A stretch of DNA of 64,000 nucleotides from the NCBI RefSeq assembly GCF_022627955.1, contig NZ_JABXGD010000002.1, forward strand, positions 124,001-188,000, written 5' to 3'. Source of the stretch: Microbacterium sp. C5A9 (GTDB taxonomy: Bacteria > Actinomycetota > Actinomycetes > Actinomycetales > Microbacteriaceae). Numbering within the stretch: position 1 is the first letter of the stretch; each line of letters opens with the position of its first letter. The translations under genes were made by a program, and so were the position numbers. Below are positions 53,890 through 63,362 of this stretch, piece after piece. The notes below the pieces were generated by a model. It did not search any database. It saw nothing but the letters and a program-made list of their open reading frames with translations, and was not told where the DNA came from.

Positions 53890-56667
53890 GTGGCTGGTAA
53901 ACCACGCGTACATGAGATCGCCGCTGAACTCGGCGTCGACAGCAAGATCGCACTTGCAAAGCTCAAGGAACTCGGAGAGTTCGTCAAGAGCCCCTCTTCG
54001 ACCATCGAACCGCCGGTGGCGCGCAAGCTGCGCGCAGCCATCGAGTCCGATGCCTCGCTGAAGTCCTCCGGCGACGCTGCTCCGGCAGCGAAGCCCTCGG
54101 CCTCCGCCCCCAAGGCGGCGACCCCCGGCGCGAAGCCGGCCGCACCCGGTCGTGCCCCGAAGCCCGGCGCTCCCGTGCCCGGCCCGAAGCCCGGCCCCAA
54201 GCCGGTCGCCGAGGCGGCCCCCGCAGAGGCTCCGGCTGAGACGCCGGCACCCGCCGCCCCTGCCGCCCCCGCCGCATCGAAGGCAGACGACGGCGCGGCT
54301 GCGAAGCCGTCCGGCGACGCTGCTCCGAAGCCGGGCGCTCCGCGTCCCGGCAACAACCCGTTCTCGTCGGCGCAGGGCATGGGCCAGCGTCCGGCGGGGC
54401 CGCGTCCGGGTAACAATCCGTTCGCATCTGCACAGGGCATGGGCCAGCGCCCGACGCCGGGCAACATCCCGCGTCCGCAGGCCCCCCGTCCGGGCGCTCC
54501 CCGCCCGGGTGCTCCTCGTCCCGGTTCCCCCCGTCCCGGCGCTCCGCGCGGCGGTCAGGGTGGTCGTCCCGGTGCACCGTTCCAGCAGCGTCCGGGTGGA
54601 CCCGGTCGTCCCGGCGGTGCCGGTGGACCCGGTGCAGGCCCCGGTGCTCGTCCCGGCGGCGGCGGTTTCGCCGGCCGTCCCGGTGGCGGAGGCGGCCGTG
54701 GTCGCGGTCCCGGTGGAGGTACCGCAGGTGCCTTCGGCAAGGGCGGCGGCAAGAGCAAGCAGCGCAAGTCGCGTCGGGCGAAGCGGCAAGAGTTCGAGAT
54801 GCGGAGTGCTCCGGTCGTCGGTGGCGTCAACGTCACCCGCGGTAACGGAGAGATCATCCGCATGCGTCGCGGCGCATCGATCGCCGACTTCGCCGACAAG
54901 ATCGAGACGCTGACCGGATACACGGTCCAGCCCGGAACCCTCGTGACGATCCTCTTCAACCTCGGCGAGATGGCCACGGCCACCGAGTCGCTGGACGAGG
55001 CGACCTTCGAGGTCCTGGGCGCCGAGCTCGGCTACAAGATCCAGATGGTCTCGCCCGAGGACGAGGACAAGGAGCTCCTCGAGGGCTTCGGTCTCGACCT
55101 CGAGGCCGAGCTGGAGGCGGAGAGCGAGGACGACCTCGAGATCCGTCCCCCTGTGGTCACCGTCATGGGTCACGTCGACCACGGTAAGACCCGACTGCTC
55201 GACGCGATCCGTCAGACCAACGTCATCGAGGGCGAGGCCGGCGGCATCACCCAGCACATCGGTGCCTACCAGGTCTGGACCGAGCACGAGGGCATCGAGC
55301 GCGCCATCACCTTCATCGACACCCCGGGTCACGAGGCGTTCACCGCCATGCGTGCCCGAGGTGCGCAGGTGACCGACCTCGCGATCCTCGTGGTCGCGGC
55401 CGACGACGGCATCATGCCGCAGACGGTCGAGGCCCTGAACCACGCACAGGCGGCGAACGTGCCGATCGTGGTCGCGGTGAACAAGGTCGACAAGCCCGAG
55501 GCCAACCCCGGCAAGGTCCGCCAGCAGCTCACCGAGTACGGTCTGGTCGCAGAGGAGTATGGCGGAGACGTCATGTTCGTCGACGTCTCGGCTCGTGCCG
55601 GCACCGGAATCCAGGACCTCCTGGACGCGGTGCTGCTGACGGCAGATGCGGGTCTCGACCTCACGGCCAACCCGAACAAGGCCGCTCGCGGTGTCGCCAT
55701 CGAGGCGAAGCTCGACAAGGGCCGCGGTTCGGTCGCCACCGTGCTGATCCAGTCCGGAACGCTCCGCATCGGCGATGCGATCGTCGCCGGCACGGCCTAC
55801 GGCCGCGTTCGTGCGATGGCGGATGAGAACGGCGAGCAGGTCCTCGAGGCCTACCCGTCGCGTCCGGTGCAGGTGCAGGGTCTCAACTCGGTGCCGCGTG
55901 CCGGCGATGTCTTCATCGTCACCGAAGAGGACCGCATGGCACGTCAGATCGCTGAGAAGCGTGAGGCGGTCGAGCGCAACGCCCAGCTGGCCAAGGCCCG
56001 CAAGCGCATCTCGCTCGAGGACTTCACCCGTGCTCTCGAAGAGGGCAAGGTCGAGTCGCTCAACCTCATCATCAAGGGTGACGTCTCCGGTGCCGTCGAG
56101 GCGCTCGAGGAGTCGCTCCTCAAGATCGAGGTCGACGACTCGGTCCAGCTCCGCATCATCCACCGCGGTGTGGGTGCGATCACGGAGTCCGACGTCAACC
56201 TCGCGACGATCGACAACGCGATCATCGTGGGCTTCAACGTCCGCCCCGACACGAAGGCGCGCGAGCGTGCTCAGCGTGAGGGCGTGGACATCCGGTTCTA
56301 CTCCGTCATCTACAACGCGATCGACGAGATCGAGAGCTCGCTCAAGGGCATGCTCAAGCCGGAGTACGAAGAGGTCCAGTCGGGTGTCGCCGAGATCCGC
56401 GAGGTGTTCCGCTCCTCGAAGTTCGGCAACATCGCCGGTGTCATCGTGCGGTCGGGAACGATCACGCGAAACGCCAAGGCTCGCGTCATCCGCGACGGCG
56501 TCGTGCTGGCCGATGGCCTCGCCATCGAGTCGCTGCGCCGCTTCAAGGACGACGTCACCGAGGTTCGTACGGACTACGAGGCCGGTATCGGCCTCGGCAA
56601 GTACAACGACATCCAGATCGGTGACGAGATCGAGACCACTGAGCTGGTCGAGAAGCCTCGCGGCTGA
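53890..56667 (+). CDS. infB: translation initiation factor IF-2
   Basis: IF-2 is the GTPase that brings fMet-tRNA to the 30S subunit. The 925-residue protein has an N-terminal helix ([29 protein letters not shown]), about 240 residues of Ala/Pro/Gly/Arg-rich linker with a duplicated RPGNNPF(S/A)SAQGMGQRP unit, and then the GTPase core. G1 is [10 protein letters not shown]3 DTPGHEA, G4 NKVDK. Domains II to IV follow, including [18 protein letters not shown] and the terminal initiator-tRNA-binding barrel. The GTG start after AGGAGA lies behind a hairpin. Long linkers like this are typical of actinobacterial IF-2. Confidence 0.97.
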   Translation: MAGKPRVHEIAAELGVDSKIALAKLKELGEFVKSPSSTIEPPVARKLRAAIESDASLKSSGDAAPAAKPSASAPKAATPGAKPAAPGRAPKPGAPVPGPKPGPKPVAEAAPAEAPAETPAPAAPAAPAASKADDGAAAKPSGDAAPKPGAPRPGNNPFSSAQGMGQRPAGPRPGNNPFASAQGMGQRPTPGNIPRPQAPRPGAPRPGAPRPGSPRPGAPRGGQGGRPGAPFQQRPGGPGRPGGAGGPGAGPGARPGGGGFAGRPGGGGGRGRGPGGGTAGAFGKGGGKSKQRKSRRAKRQEFEMRSAPVVGGVNVTRGNGEIIRMRRGASIADFADKIETLTGYTVQPGTLVTILFNLGEMATATESLDEATFEVLGAELGYKIQMVSPEDEDKELLEGFGLDLEAELEAESEDDLEIRPPVVTVMGHVDHGKTRLLDAIRQTNVIEGEAGGITQHIGAYQVWTEHEGIERAITFIDTPGHEAFTAMRARGAQVTDLAILVVAADDGIMPQTVEALNHAQAANVPIVVAVNKVDKPEANPGKVRQQLTEYGLVAEEYGGDVMFVDVSARAGTGIQDLLDAVLLTADAGLDLTANPNKAARGVAIEAKLDKGRGSVATVLIQSGTLRIGDAIVAGTAYGRVRAMADENGEQVLEAYPSRPVQVQGLNSVPRAGDVFIVTEEDRMARQIAEKREAVERNAQLAKARKRISLEDFTRALEEGKVESLNLIIKGDVSGAVEALEESLLKIEVDDSVQLRIIHRGVGAITESDVNLATIDNAIIVGFNVRPDTKARERAQREGVDIRFYSVIYNAIDEIESSLKGMLKPEYEEVQSGVAEIREVFRSSKFGNIAGVIVRSGTITRNAKARVIRDGVVLADGLAIESLRRFKDDVTEVRTDYEAGIGLGKYNDIQIGDEIETTELVEKPRG

Positions 56668-56680
56668 TCGAGTTCGATAT

Positions 56681-56717
56681 CTTCGGGCGAGGGTGCGTCA
56701 TGCATCCTCGCCCGAAG
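56681..56717 (+). terminator. hairpin between infB and rbfA
   Basis: cttcgggcgagggtgc (56681-56696) pairs with gcatcctcgcccgaag (56702-56717) through 16 pairs including one G-U, with a 5-nt loop. It lies 14 nt after infB and has no U-run. Confidence 0.65.
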
Positions 56718-56738
56718 GGTACGTAGAGGGAGAGAACA

Positions 56739-57173
56739 ATGGCTGGTGAACGACAGGCACGTCTGGCTGACCGCATCCGCGTGATCCTCGCTGAGCGACT
56801 CGAGAAGGGGCTGCGAGACCCGCGCCTCGGCTTCGTCACGATCACCGACGTCCGCGTGAGCGGAGATCTGCAGCATGCATCGGTGTTCTACACGGTGCTC
56901 GGCACCGAAGAGGAGCGCGTATCGAGCGGGGCCGCCCTGACCTCGGCGACGGGAATGCTGCGCAGTGAGGTGGGCCGCCAGCTGAGCACCCGCCTGGTGC
57001 CGACGCTGGAGTTCATCCCCGACGCCCTGCCGGAGAACGCCGATCACATCTCGGCGCTGCTTCGTGAGGCGCAGGAGCGTGACGCCGAAGTGGCGAAGCT
57101 CGCGTCCTCGGCATCGCACGCGGGAGACGCGGATCCGTACCTGCGTCAGGAAGACGACGACACCTCCGCGTGA
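56739..57173 (+). CDS. rbfA: 30S ribosome-binding factor A
   Basis: RbfA binds the 16S 5' helix and helps 30S maturation and cold adaptation. The 144-residue KH-like protein has RLADRIRVILAERLEKGLRDPRLGFVTITDVRVSGDLQHASVFYTVLG and VGRQLSTRLVPTLEFIPDALPENADHISALL, the family core. A charged 25-residue tail follows. ATG after AGGGAGAGAAC. It closes the nusA cluster; truB is 3.3 kb further on, separated by a LuxR regulator and mutY. Confidence 0.95.
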   Translation: MAGERQARLADRIRVILAERLEKGLRDPRLGFVTITDVRVSGDLQHASVFYTVLGTEEERVSSGAALTSATGMLRSEVGRQLSTRLVPTLEFIPDALPENADHISALLREAQERDAEVAKLASSASHAGDADPYLRQEDDDTSA

Positions 57174-57292
57174 TATACCAGCACGTCGACTGATCGGGTC
57201 GCGTGCCTTGCTACCCTCGGCCTGACGGGTGAAAGCTCGTCGGACTGTGGGGGGTCGGAATAGACGTTCTTGGTGCGCGCATCGCGCCTTCC

Positions 57293-59443
57293 GTGACGAC
57301 GGCTGTCATCGAGGGGATCCTCGATGATCTTCTTGCCCACGGTCTCGCGTGCGCCCCGCATGTGGTGTCGCGCATCGTGGCGGAGGTGACCGCCGACGCC
57401 TCGATCGTCCGTGCGGTCGCGCAGAGACTCGATCAGCCTCAGCGTCACGGGCTCCGAGCATTGCCGTCTCCCTTGCCCCTGGTCGACTCCATCGCCTCGA
57501 TGTTCGTCGATGTGGTGGTCGAGCCTCGCGACCGCGACCTCCTGCTCGCGGCGACGATGCGGTTGGACGACCGCCTCGAGCCGCTGCTCGACTTCGACGG
57601 GCGCTCCGCGAATGACCTCGCTGCCTGCGCCGTGTCGGATCTTCTCGACATCCATGCAGGACGGGTGAGGCTCGTCGATCCGCGCCTCGCCATCTGGCTG
57701 CATGCCACCGCGTTGCCGGTGGAGAGGGCGCGTGTGCACGCGCGCCTCGCTCAGGTGTTCCGTTCACGTGGAGAACGCGTGGACGCCGTCTGGCACCGTG
57801 CGCGCGCGTCGTCGCGCGAGATCCCCGGGACAGCAGGCGAGCTCACGAGGGCCGCGCGCGAGCTCGCCGAATCCGGAGCGAACGAGAGAGCCATGCGGCT
57901 CGCGTCCGAGGCCGCGGCGCATGCGACGGGCGTCGCGCATGATGAGGCGACCGCTGTCGCCGGGGCGTCGGCGATGGCGGCGGGGTTCGCCGCCGATGCG
58001 GCGAGTCGTCTGAGCGGGCTGTTCCCCGCGGGAGCGGAGAATCCCCGTCTGCGGTCGCTCGGTGCGCTTCTCATCGCGCAGGCGCACCTGCAGGGCTCGG
58101 TGCCTCGGATCGACCCCGAGATGCTCCGCCCGCGCGGGGACGGGCAGGACGACTGGCACTTCTGGACCCGGGCTTCGGCCCTCGCTGCGGTGCTCTGTGC
58201 GGAACGTGACGACCGTGCGGGCATGCGCTCGTGGATCGAAGCCCTTCGGGAGGGCGCCGCCAAGACGGCTGCAGAGGCGGAGCTGCGGGATCCCGTCGTG
58301 GCGCTCGCATGGGTGATCGCGGGGGAACGCGACGTCGACGCGGACGCCAGGGGCACAGGTCCGCTCACCGGCGGGATGCTGCGAGCGCTGCGCGCGGCGA
58401 TGGACGGCGACATCGACACCGGCCTCCGGCTGCTCGCGGCGGGCGAGTCCGGGATCGGCGCCGAGATCGATCCCTTCGTCGCCGGCTTCGAGCGGAGTCC
58501 GTTGGTGGGCGCCTATCGGGTGATCGTCCAGGTGCTGCTGCTCATGTGGAGCGGAGACATCGCGACGGCCAGGACCACCCTGATGCGCGCGTCGCTCGAC
58601 CTGCCGATCGTCGTCCCGTTCGCGGGGCTCGGCGCGGTCATCGCACGCAGGCTCGATCTCGCCGTGCTCGGGCACCTGGGCCCGTTCGCACGGTCGCTCA
58701 CCGCCACACTCCCGCCGGCGATGCGCATCGACGATCTCGTCGACCGGGGCATCGAGGCGTTCCTCGCGGGGTCCGTCGAGCAGGCAGCCGCCTTCATGCG
58801 TCTCTGGCGCGACGCCGGGGCTCCGCAGACGACGCTCTCGGTGCCGGGACTCGAAGAAGCCGTCCTCGTCGGAGACCACGGTCCGTCGCACCGGCGCCGG
58901 CTCGAACCTCCGGGTATCTCGCTCGCGCAGGACCTTCGGGCGCGCATGCTCAGCTGCTCGGACGAGGAGTGGCGGAACGAGCGAGACACGATCATCGCGT
59001 CAGCCAGGACCCTGCCGTCGCCGTTCACACGTGGCCGCGTCGAGGCGATGATCGGCAGTCGGTGCGTGATCACGGGCGACATCGCGCGTGCGAGAGAGCA
59101 CCTCGAGGCGGCCCGGAGTCTGCTGGAGGTGTCGGGAGCGGCGGCGTGGGCGTCCGCGGTGTCCGTGCGGCTCGCACGGCTGCACGCGGACGCGGAGGGC
59201 CGGGATGCGGGCGCCGACCCTCTTGCGACGTCTCGTCGGATCTGGGAACCGATGCTGACGACTCGCGAGTTGGAAGTGGCGATGCTCACTGTGGCCGGAT
59301 CGTCGAACCGCGACATCGCCGAGTCGCTGCACGTCTCGGTGCGGACCGTCGAGGTCCACCTCGGCAGAGTCTTCTCGAAGCTCCGGGTGCGCACCCGCGT
59401 CGAGCTGACGGTTCTCGCCCATCGGATCGGCCCGTACGTCTGA
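57293..59443 (+). CDS. large LuxR-family regulator lacking an ATPase domain
   Basis: The 716-residue protein ends in a LuxR-type HTH (about residues 652-712: LTTRELEVAMLTVAGSSNRDIAESLHVSVRTVEVHLGRVFSKLRVRTRVELTVL). The first 640 residues are Ala/Arg-rich, mainly helical and TPR-like (HARLAQVFRSRGERVDAVWH, GDIATARTTLMRASLDLP). This resembles the C-terminal two thirds of LAL regulators, but no Walker A is present, so the N-terminal AAA/NACHT module is missing or lies outside the frame. The GTG start is weak; the frame is open only to 57233, which cannot hold an ATPase. The target is unknown. Confidence 0.7.
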   Translation: MTTAVIEGILDDLLAHGLACAPHVVSRIVAEVTADASIVRAVAQRLDQPQRHGLRALPSPLPLVDSIASMFVDVVVEPRDRDLLLAATMRLDDRLEPLLDFDGRSANDLAACAVSDLLDIHAGRVRLVDPRLAIWLHATALPVERARVHARLAQVFRSRGERVDAVWHRARASSREIPGTAGELTRAARELAESGANERAMRLASEAAAHATGVAHDEATAVAGASAMAAGFAADAASRLSGLFPAGAENPRLRSLGALLIAQAHLQGSVPRIDPEMLRPRGDGQDDWHFWTRASALAAVLCAERDDRAGMRSWIEALREGAAKTAAEAELRDPVVALAWVIAGERDVDADARGTGPLTGGMLRALRAAMDGDIDTGLRLLAAGESGIGAEIDPFVAGFERSPLVGAYRVIVQVLLLMWSGDIATARTTLMRASLDLPIVVPFAGLGAVIARRLDLAVLGHLGPFARSLTATLPPAMRIDDLVDRGIEAFLAGSVEQAAAFMRLWRDAGAPQTTLSVPGLEEAVLVGDHGPSHRRRLEPPGISLAQDLRARMLSCSDEEWRNERDTIIASARTLPSPFTRGRVEAMIGSRCVITGDIARAREHLEAARSLLEVSGAAAWASAVSVRLARLHADAEGRDAGADPLATSRRIWEPMLTTRELEVAMLTVAGSSNRDIAESLHVSVRTVEVHLGRVFSKLRVRTRVELTVLAHRIGPYV

Positions 59444-59463
59444 GCGGTCCGCGCGAGCAGCAT

Positions 59464-60363
59464 TCATCGGGGGAGCGACAGCAGCTCTCCATCGGCTTCT
59501 GCCAGGCCGTCCGCGATGAGCGAGTCGATGGCCCTGTCCCGCTGCAGCGGGTCGGCCCAGTCCGGGATCACGCTGTCGAGCAGGACCGACCGGGGCGACG
59601 CCTCACGGAGCACGCGCAGAACCGCGCCTCTGGCCTGACGGTCGGAGCCTTCGAAGGCGGCCTGGCGTCGTCGCGTGTCACCGGTGTCGGGGCGCCCTGC
59701 GGCGACCCAGGCGCAGGTGTCGAGCAGCGGGCAGGACTCGCACCGAGGCGACCGTGCCGTGCACACCGTGGCACCCAGCTCCATCGCCGCGGCGTTGAAG
59801 ACGGCCGATTCGCTGTCGGCCTCCGGGAGCAGAGAGTCCATGAGGTCGAGGTCTCGACGTGAGGGCGAGCCCGGATGCGCCTGCCCGAGCACCGCACGAG
59901 CCAGTACCCGCCGCGTGTTCGTGTCGACGACGGGATGGCGGTCGCCGTACGAGAACACGGCCACGGCTCGGGCGGTGTAGTCGCCGATGCCCGAGAGCCG
60001 GAGCAGCGCCTCGACGTCGCGCGGCACGACGCCGCCGTGTCTGTCGGTGATCTCGACGGCTGCTCGATGCAGCCACAGCGCTCGGCGGGGGTAGCCGAGG
60101 TTCGCCCACTGCTGCACGACCTCGGCCGGGGTCGCGGAGGCGAGTGCGGCCGGCGTGGGCCACCGCTCGAGCCACGCCTCGAGATGCGGGATCACCCGCG
60201 TCACCGGCGTCTGCTGCAGCATGAACTCGCTGACGAGGGTTCCCCAGGCGCCGTAGTGCGAGTGGAACTCGGCGCGGCGCCACGGCAGGTCCCTGGCCGT
60301 TCGCCGGTACCAGTCGATCAGCGGCGGAGCCGGCGCACCGGCGGGACGCGTGTTCGAGGGCAC
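59464..60363 (-). CDS. mutY: A/G-specific adenine DNA glycosylase
   Basis: MutY removes adenine mispaired with 8-oxoguanine. The 299-residue protein has the catalytic Glu in EFMLQQTPVTRV, the HhH segment LSGIGDYTARAVAVFSYG with the catalytic Asp in PVVDTNTRRV, and a full iron-sulfur loop C-x6-C-x2-C-x5-C (CTARSPRCESCPLLDTC). The C-terminal 65 residues form a small winged-helix-like part instead of the NUDIX-like 8-oxoG recognition domain of E. coli MutY. GTG 60363 lies 7 nt from a TAGGCT; the start at 60396 is rejected. Confidence 0.95.
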   Translation of the reverse strand: MPSNTRPAGAPAPPLIDWYRRTARDLPWRRAEFHSHYGAWGTLVSEFMLQQTPVTRVIPHLEAWLERWPTPAALASATPAEVVQQWANLGYPRRALWLHRAAVEITDRHGGVVPRDVEALLRLSGIGDYTARAVAVFSYGDRHPVVDTNTRRVLARAVLGQAHPGSPSRRDLDLMDSLLPEADSESAVFNAAAMELGATVCTARSPRCESCPLLDTCAWVAAGRPDTGDTRRRQAAFEGSDRQARGAVLRVLREASPRSVLLDSVIPDWADPLQRDRAIDSLIADGLAEADGELLSLPR

Positions 60364-60370
60364 AGACGCC

Positions 60371-60376
60371 AGCCTA
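60371..60376 (-). promoter_or_regulatory. -10 element for mutY
   Basis: TAGGCT (minus) is 7 nt before the GTG at 60363 and divergent from the truB -10 about 50 nt away. Confidence 0.5.
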
Positions 60377-60426
60377 GGCGAACTCGGAGCCGCCATCGGC
60401 GTTCGATGGCACCGGCGACGGCACCG

Positions 60427-60432
60427 TAGGCT
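60427..60432 (+). promoter_or_regulatory. -10 element, leaderless start of truB
   Basis: TAGGCT, then 6 nt, then ATG at 60439. Confidence 0.55.
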
Positions 60433-60438
60433 GGAGAG

Positions 60439-61332
60439 ATGGTCTCACCCGGCATCCTTCTCGTCGACAAGCCGGCTGGACTCACCAGCCACGATGTGGT
60501 CGCTCGCACCCGTCGAGCGCTCGGCACCAGGAAGGTCGGTCACGCCGGAACGCTCGACCCGATGGCCACGGGGCTGCTCGTGATCGGCGTCGAAGGCGCG
60601 ACCCGTCTGCTCACGTATGTCGTCGGAGCGGACAAGACCTACCAGGCGACGATCCGACTGGGACAGACCACCCACACCGATGATGCAGACGGAGAGATCC
60701 TGACCCGCGCCTCGGACGACGCCTGGAGCGCGGTGACCGCGGACGGCATCGCCGCGGGTGTGAGCGCGCTCACCGGGGTGATCTCGCAGGTGCCGAGCTC
60801 GGTCTCGGCGATCAAGGTCGACGGACGCCGTGCCTATGACAGGGTTCGCGAGGGGGAGGAGGTCGTGCTCGCCGCGCGTGAGGTCACCGTCTCGCGGTTC
60901 GACGTGCTCGCTCAGCGACAGGGCTCCGGCTTCATCGATCTCGACGTCGTCGTCGACTGCTCCTCGGGCACCTACATCCGCTCGCTCGCTCGTGACCTCG
61001 GCGCAGATCTCGGCGTCGGGGGTCACCTCACCGCACTCCGACGATCACGGGTCGGGAATTTCGACGTGGCGGATGCCGTCGACATCGACGAGCTCGTGGA
61101 CGCGGCGCTGATGACTCCTGCACAGGCGGCTGCCCGTGTGCTGGATGTCCTCGACGTCTCGGCAGCGGAGGCCACCGATCTGCGGCACGGCAAGCGCCTC
61201 GAGGGGCAGGCCACTCGTCTGCACGGCGCACATGCCGCCGCGGTCGACGAGGACGGGGTCCTGGTCGGCGTCGTCGAGAAGCGCGGGGCGGACCTCAAGA
61301 GCGCCATGAACATGCCGGAGTCGTCGCGATGA
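60439..61332 (+). CDS. truB: tRNA pseudouridine(55) synthase
   Basis: TruB makes pseudouridine 55 in the T-loop of tRNAs. The 297-residue protein has GILLVDKPAGLTSHDVV, the catalytic Asp in KVGHAGTLDPMATGLLVIG, QVPSSVSAIKVDGRRAYD and CSSGTYIRSLARDLG, with a C-terminal PUA-like part from about residue 225. The stop overlaps the next gene as ATGA, so truB leads a unit running through two membrane proteins to ribF. The truB-ribF linkage is widely conserved. Confidence 0.96.
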   Translation: MVSPGILLVDKPAGLTSHDVVARTRRALGTRKVGHAGTLDPMATGLLVIGVEGATRLLTYVVGADKTYQATIRLGQTTHTDDADGEILTRASDDAWSAVTADGIAAGVSALTGVISQVPSSVSAIKVDGRRAYDRVREGEEVVLAAREVTVSRFDVLAQRQGSGFIDLDVVVDCSSGTYIRSLARDLGADLGVGGHLTALRRSRVGNFDVADAVDIDELVDAALMTPAQAAARVLDVLDVSAAEATDLRHGKRLEGQATRLHGAHAAAVDEDGVLVGVVEKRGADLKSAMNMPESSR

Positions 61333-61697
61333 TCCTGTGGCTGACCATCGTGCAGGTCTCCGTCGCCGTCGCCGCGGGGCTGTTTTGCCTCGTGCTCGGA
61401 CTCGTCGGGCGCCGCCCGAGCGACTACTCGGTGGGTGCGCTCGCGCTCGTCGAGCTCCTTCTGATCGTGCAGGTCGTCGCGGCGATCGTGGCACCGTTCG
61501 CCGGCAACCCGCCCACCGGCGACCTCCTCGAGTACTGGGTGTATCTGGTCTCCGCGGTGCTGCTGCCCGTCGGCGCCGTGCTCTGGGCGCTCATGGAACG
61601 CAGCAGATGGAGCACGGTGATCCTGGGGGTTGCGGCGGTGGCGGTGGCGATCATGGTGTGGCGCATGCACGTCATCTGGACCGTCCAGATCGCGTGA
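61329..61697 (+). CDS. small four-helix membrane protein
   Basis: The 122-residue product has four hydrophobic segments (about residues 3-25, 35-57, 67-87 and 93-115) with a GRRPSD loop. It overlaps the truB stop by four bases (ATGA), so it is translationally coupled and almost certainly a real gene. I recognise no named family. Conserved small membrane proteins are seen between truB and ribF in related actinobacteria, but I cannot confirm that from sequence alone. Confidence 0.7.
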   Translation: MILWLTIVQVSVAVAAGLFCLVLGLVGRRPSDYSVGALALVELLLIVQVVAAIVAPFAGNPPTGDLLEYWVYLVSAVLLPVGAVLWALMERSRWSTVILGVAAVAVAIMVWRMHVIWTVQIA

Positions 61698-61739
61698 CCG
61701 TCACCGGGCAGGGCGGATCCGCCACGCTCGGGCCGCGCC

Positions 61740-61745
61740 TAGAAT
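61740..61745 (+). promoter_or_regulatory. -10 element before second membrane-protein gene
   Basis: TAGAAT precedes ATG 61756 by 10 nt, giving a very short leader. Confidence 0.45.
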
Positions 61746-61755
61746 GTATGGAGCT

Positions 61756-62202
61756 ATGAGCACCTCCGTCTCCTCCTCTCGGATGACCGGCATCGGCCGT
61801 GTCCTCGTGATTGTCTACGCCGTCATGGCCCTCGCCGCGACAGGGCGAAGCTTCGTGCAGATCTTCCGCCAGTTCGACGAGGCGCCGCTCGCGTACTCGC
61901 TGTCGGCCCTCGCCGCCGCGGTGTACGTGCTCGCCACGCTCGCGCTGGTGCTCGCGTCGAAGAGAGGGTGGTACACGGTCGCGTGGATCGCGATCGTGTT
62001 CGAGCTCACGGGCGTCGTCGTCGTCGGGGCGCTCAGCATCTTCCTCCCCGAGCTCTTCCCGCACGACACCGTGTGGTCGATGTTCGGCCGCGGCTATCTG
62101 TTCATCCCGCTCGTGCTTCCGGTGTTCGGCATCTGGTGGCTTCGCACCCACCGGCCCGCGCGCTCCGAACCCGCCGGAGAGCGCATCGAGGTGAAGGCGT
62201 GA
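61756..62202 (+). CDS. small multi-spanning membrane protein upstream of ribF
   Basis: The 148-residue product has four hydrophobic segments (about residues 10-30, 45-65, 73-95 and 112-132) and a charged C-terminus. The sequence FVQIFRQFDEAPLAYSLSALAAAVYVLATLALV looks like a conserved actinobacterial membrane family of unknown function. An in-frame ATG at 61744 is the alternative start, but it overlaps the -10. The TGA overlaps the ribF GTG, so expression is coupled to flavin synthesis; any functional link is unproven. Confidence 0.68.
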   Translation: MSTSVSSSRMTGIGRVLVIVYAVMALAATGRSFVQIFRQFDEAPLAYSLSALAAAVYVLATLALVLASKRGWYTVAWIAIVFELTGVVVVGALSIFLPELFPHDTVWSMFGRGYLFIPLVLPVFGIWWLRTHRPARSEPAGERIEVKA

Positions 62203-63152
62203 TCGTCTTCCGCGATCCGCGCGATGTTCCGGCCGATTTCGGTCCCTCGGTCGTCGCGATCGGCAAGTTCGACGGGGTCCATGCGGGCCACCGTGCAGTG
62301 ATCCGCAGGCTGAGAGAGAAGGCTGCCGAGACCGGTGAGCGTTCCGTGGCCGTGACCTTCGACCGCAACCCGCTCGCCGTGCTCCGCCCGAACCGCTGCC
62401 CGGAGAACGTGGTCACGGTCGAGCGCAAGCTCGAACTCCTCGGCGAGCTCGAGCTCGATGCCACGCTGGTCCTCACCTTCGATGCGGAGCTCGCGTCGCG
62501 AAGCGCCGAGGACTTCGTCGCCGACATCCTGGTCGGCGCCCTGCACGTGTCGACGGTCCTCGTGGGCGAGGACTTCCGCTTCGGGCGTGGCGGGGCGGGC
62601 ACCCCTGCGCTGCTCCGCGAGCTCGGGCCGCTCCACGGTTTCGAGGTCGAGGTCGTCGACGACGTCTTCCTCGACGGCTCGGACCGACGAGTCTCCTCCA
62701 CATGGATCCGTGAACTGCTGATCGCCGGCGACGTGACCACCGCTGCCCGCGTCCTGGGCAGGAACGTCGACGTCCGCGGCGAGGTCGTGCACGGACTGAA
62801 GCGGGGGAGGGAGCTCGGGTTCCCGACCGCGAATCTCTCCGCCTCCGTCGACTCCTTCGTCCCTGCCGACGGCGTGTACGCCGGATGGCTGGACGATCAT
62901 GCGACCGGGCTCCGGCACCCCGCGGCCATCTCCGTCGGCACGAACCCCACGTTCGACGACGTGCTCGAGCGTCAGGTCGAGGCGCATGTGCTGGGCGAGA
63001 CCGAGCTGGATCTCTACGGCCACGACGTCACCGTGGAGTTCGTCGAGCGCCTGCGCGGCATGGTCGCGTTCGAGGGCGTCGAGAAGCTGATGTCGCAGAT
63101 GGCGGCCGACGTCACCGATGCCGAGCGCGTCCTCGCGCCGCGTGGCGCCTGA
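62199..63152 (+). CDS. ribF: bifunctional riboflavin kinase / FAD synthetase
   Basis: RibF phosphorylates riboflavin to FMN and adenylates it to FAD. The 317-residue protein has the N-terminal FAD synthetase nucleotidyltransferase motif AIGKFDGVHAGHRAVI, VLVGEDFRFGRGGAG and VSSTWIRELLIAGDV. The C-terminal riboflavin kinase part has GRELGFPTANLS, PADGVYAGW and VGTNPTFDD. GTG 62199 overlaps the previous stop as GTGA; upstream frame to 61968 is not part of it. Confidence 0.96.
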   Translation: MIVFRDPRDVPADFGPSVVAIGKFDGVHAGHRAVIRRLREKAAETGERSVAVTFDRNPLAVLRPNRCPENVVTVERKLELLGELELDATLVLTFDAELASRSAEDFVADILVGALHVSTVLVGEDFRFGRGGAGTPALLRELGPLHGFEVEVVDDVFLDGSDRRVSSTWIRELLIAGDVTTAARVLGRNVDVRGEVVHGLKRGRELGFPTANLSASVDSFVPADGVYAGWLDDHATGLRHPAAISVGTNPTFDDVLERQVEAHVLGETELDLYGHDVTVEFVERLRGMVAFEGVEKLMSQMAADVTDAERVLAPRGA

Positions 63153-63204
63153 ACAACGTCCCAACTCTCCGCGACGGATTCAGCGTCCTTTCGGCGCCAT
63201 GGCG

Positions 63205-63210
63205 TAGTAT
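63205..63210 (+). promoter_or_regulatory. -10 element of the last gene
   Basis: TAGTAT predicts a start near 63217 and a 146-nt leader. The leader holds a hairpin-prone segment (63223-63258, ccgatgat with atcgtcgg) and ends in AGGAGGAGC before the ATG. Confidence 0.5.
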
Positions 63211-63362
63211 GAGCAACGGTTGCCGATGATCTTCGCGCGTCGTTTCGCGCATCGTCGGGAACCGGAACCACTGTTCGTACGGTCCTGGCTCACGCCACAC
63301 GCGGACATCGAGAACGGTCGTCGCATCCCAGGGATGCCCCGGCCTTCACGCTCAGGAGGAGC

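Noticed and set aside
53374..56163. 929-residue frame opposite infB
   Set aside because: Reverse image of the infB coding sequence, whose motifs are unambiguous; the translation is repetitive Leu/Gly/Arg.
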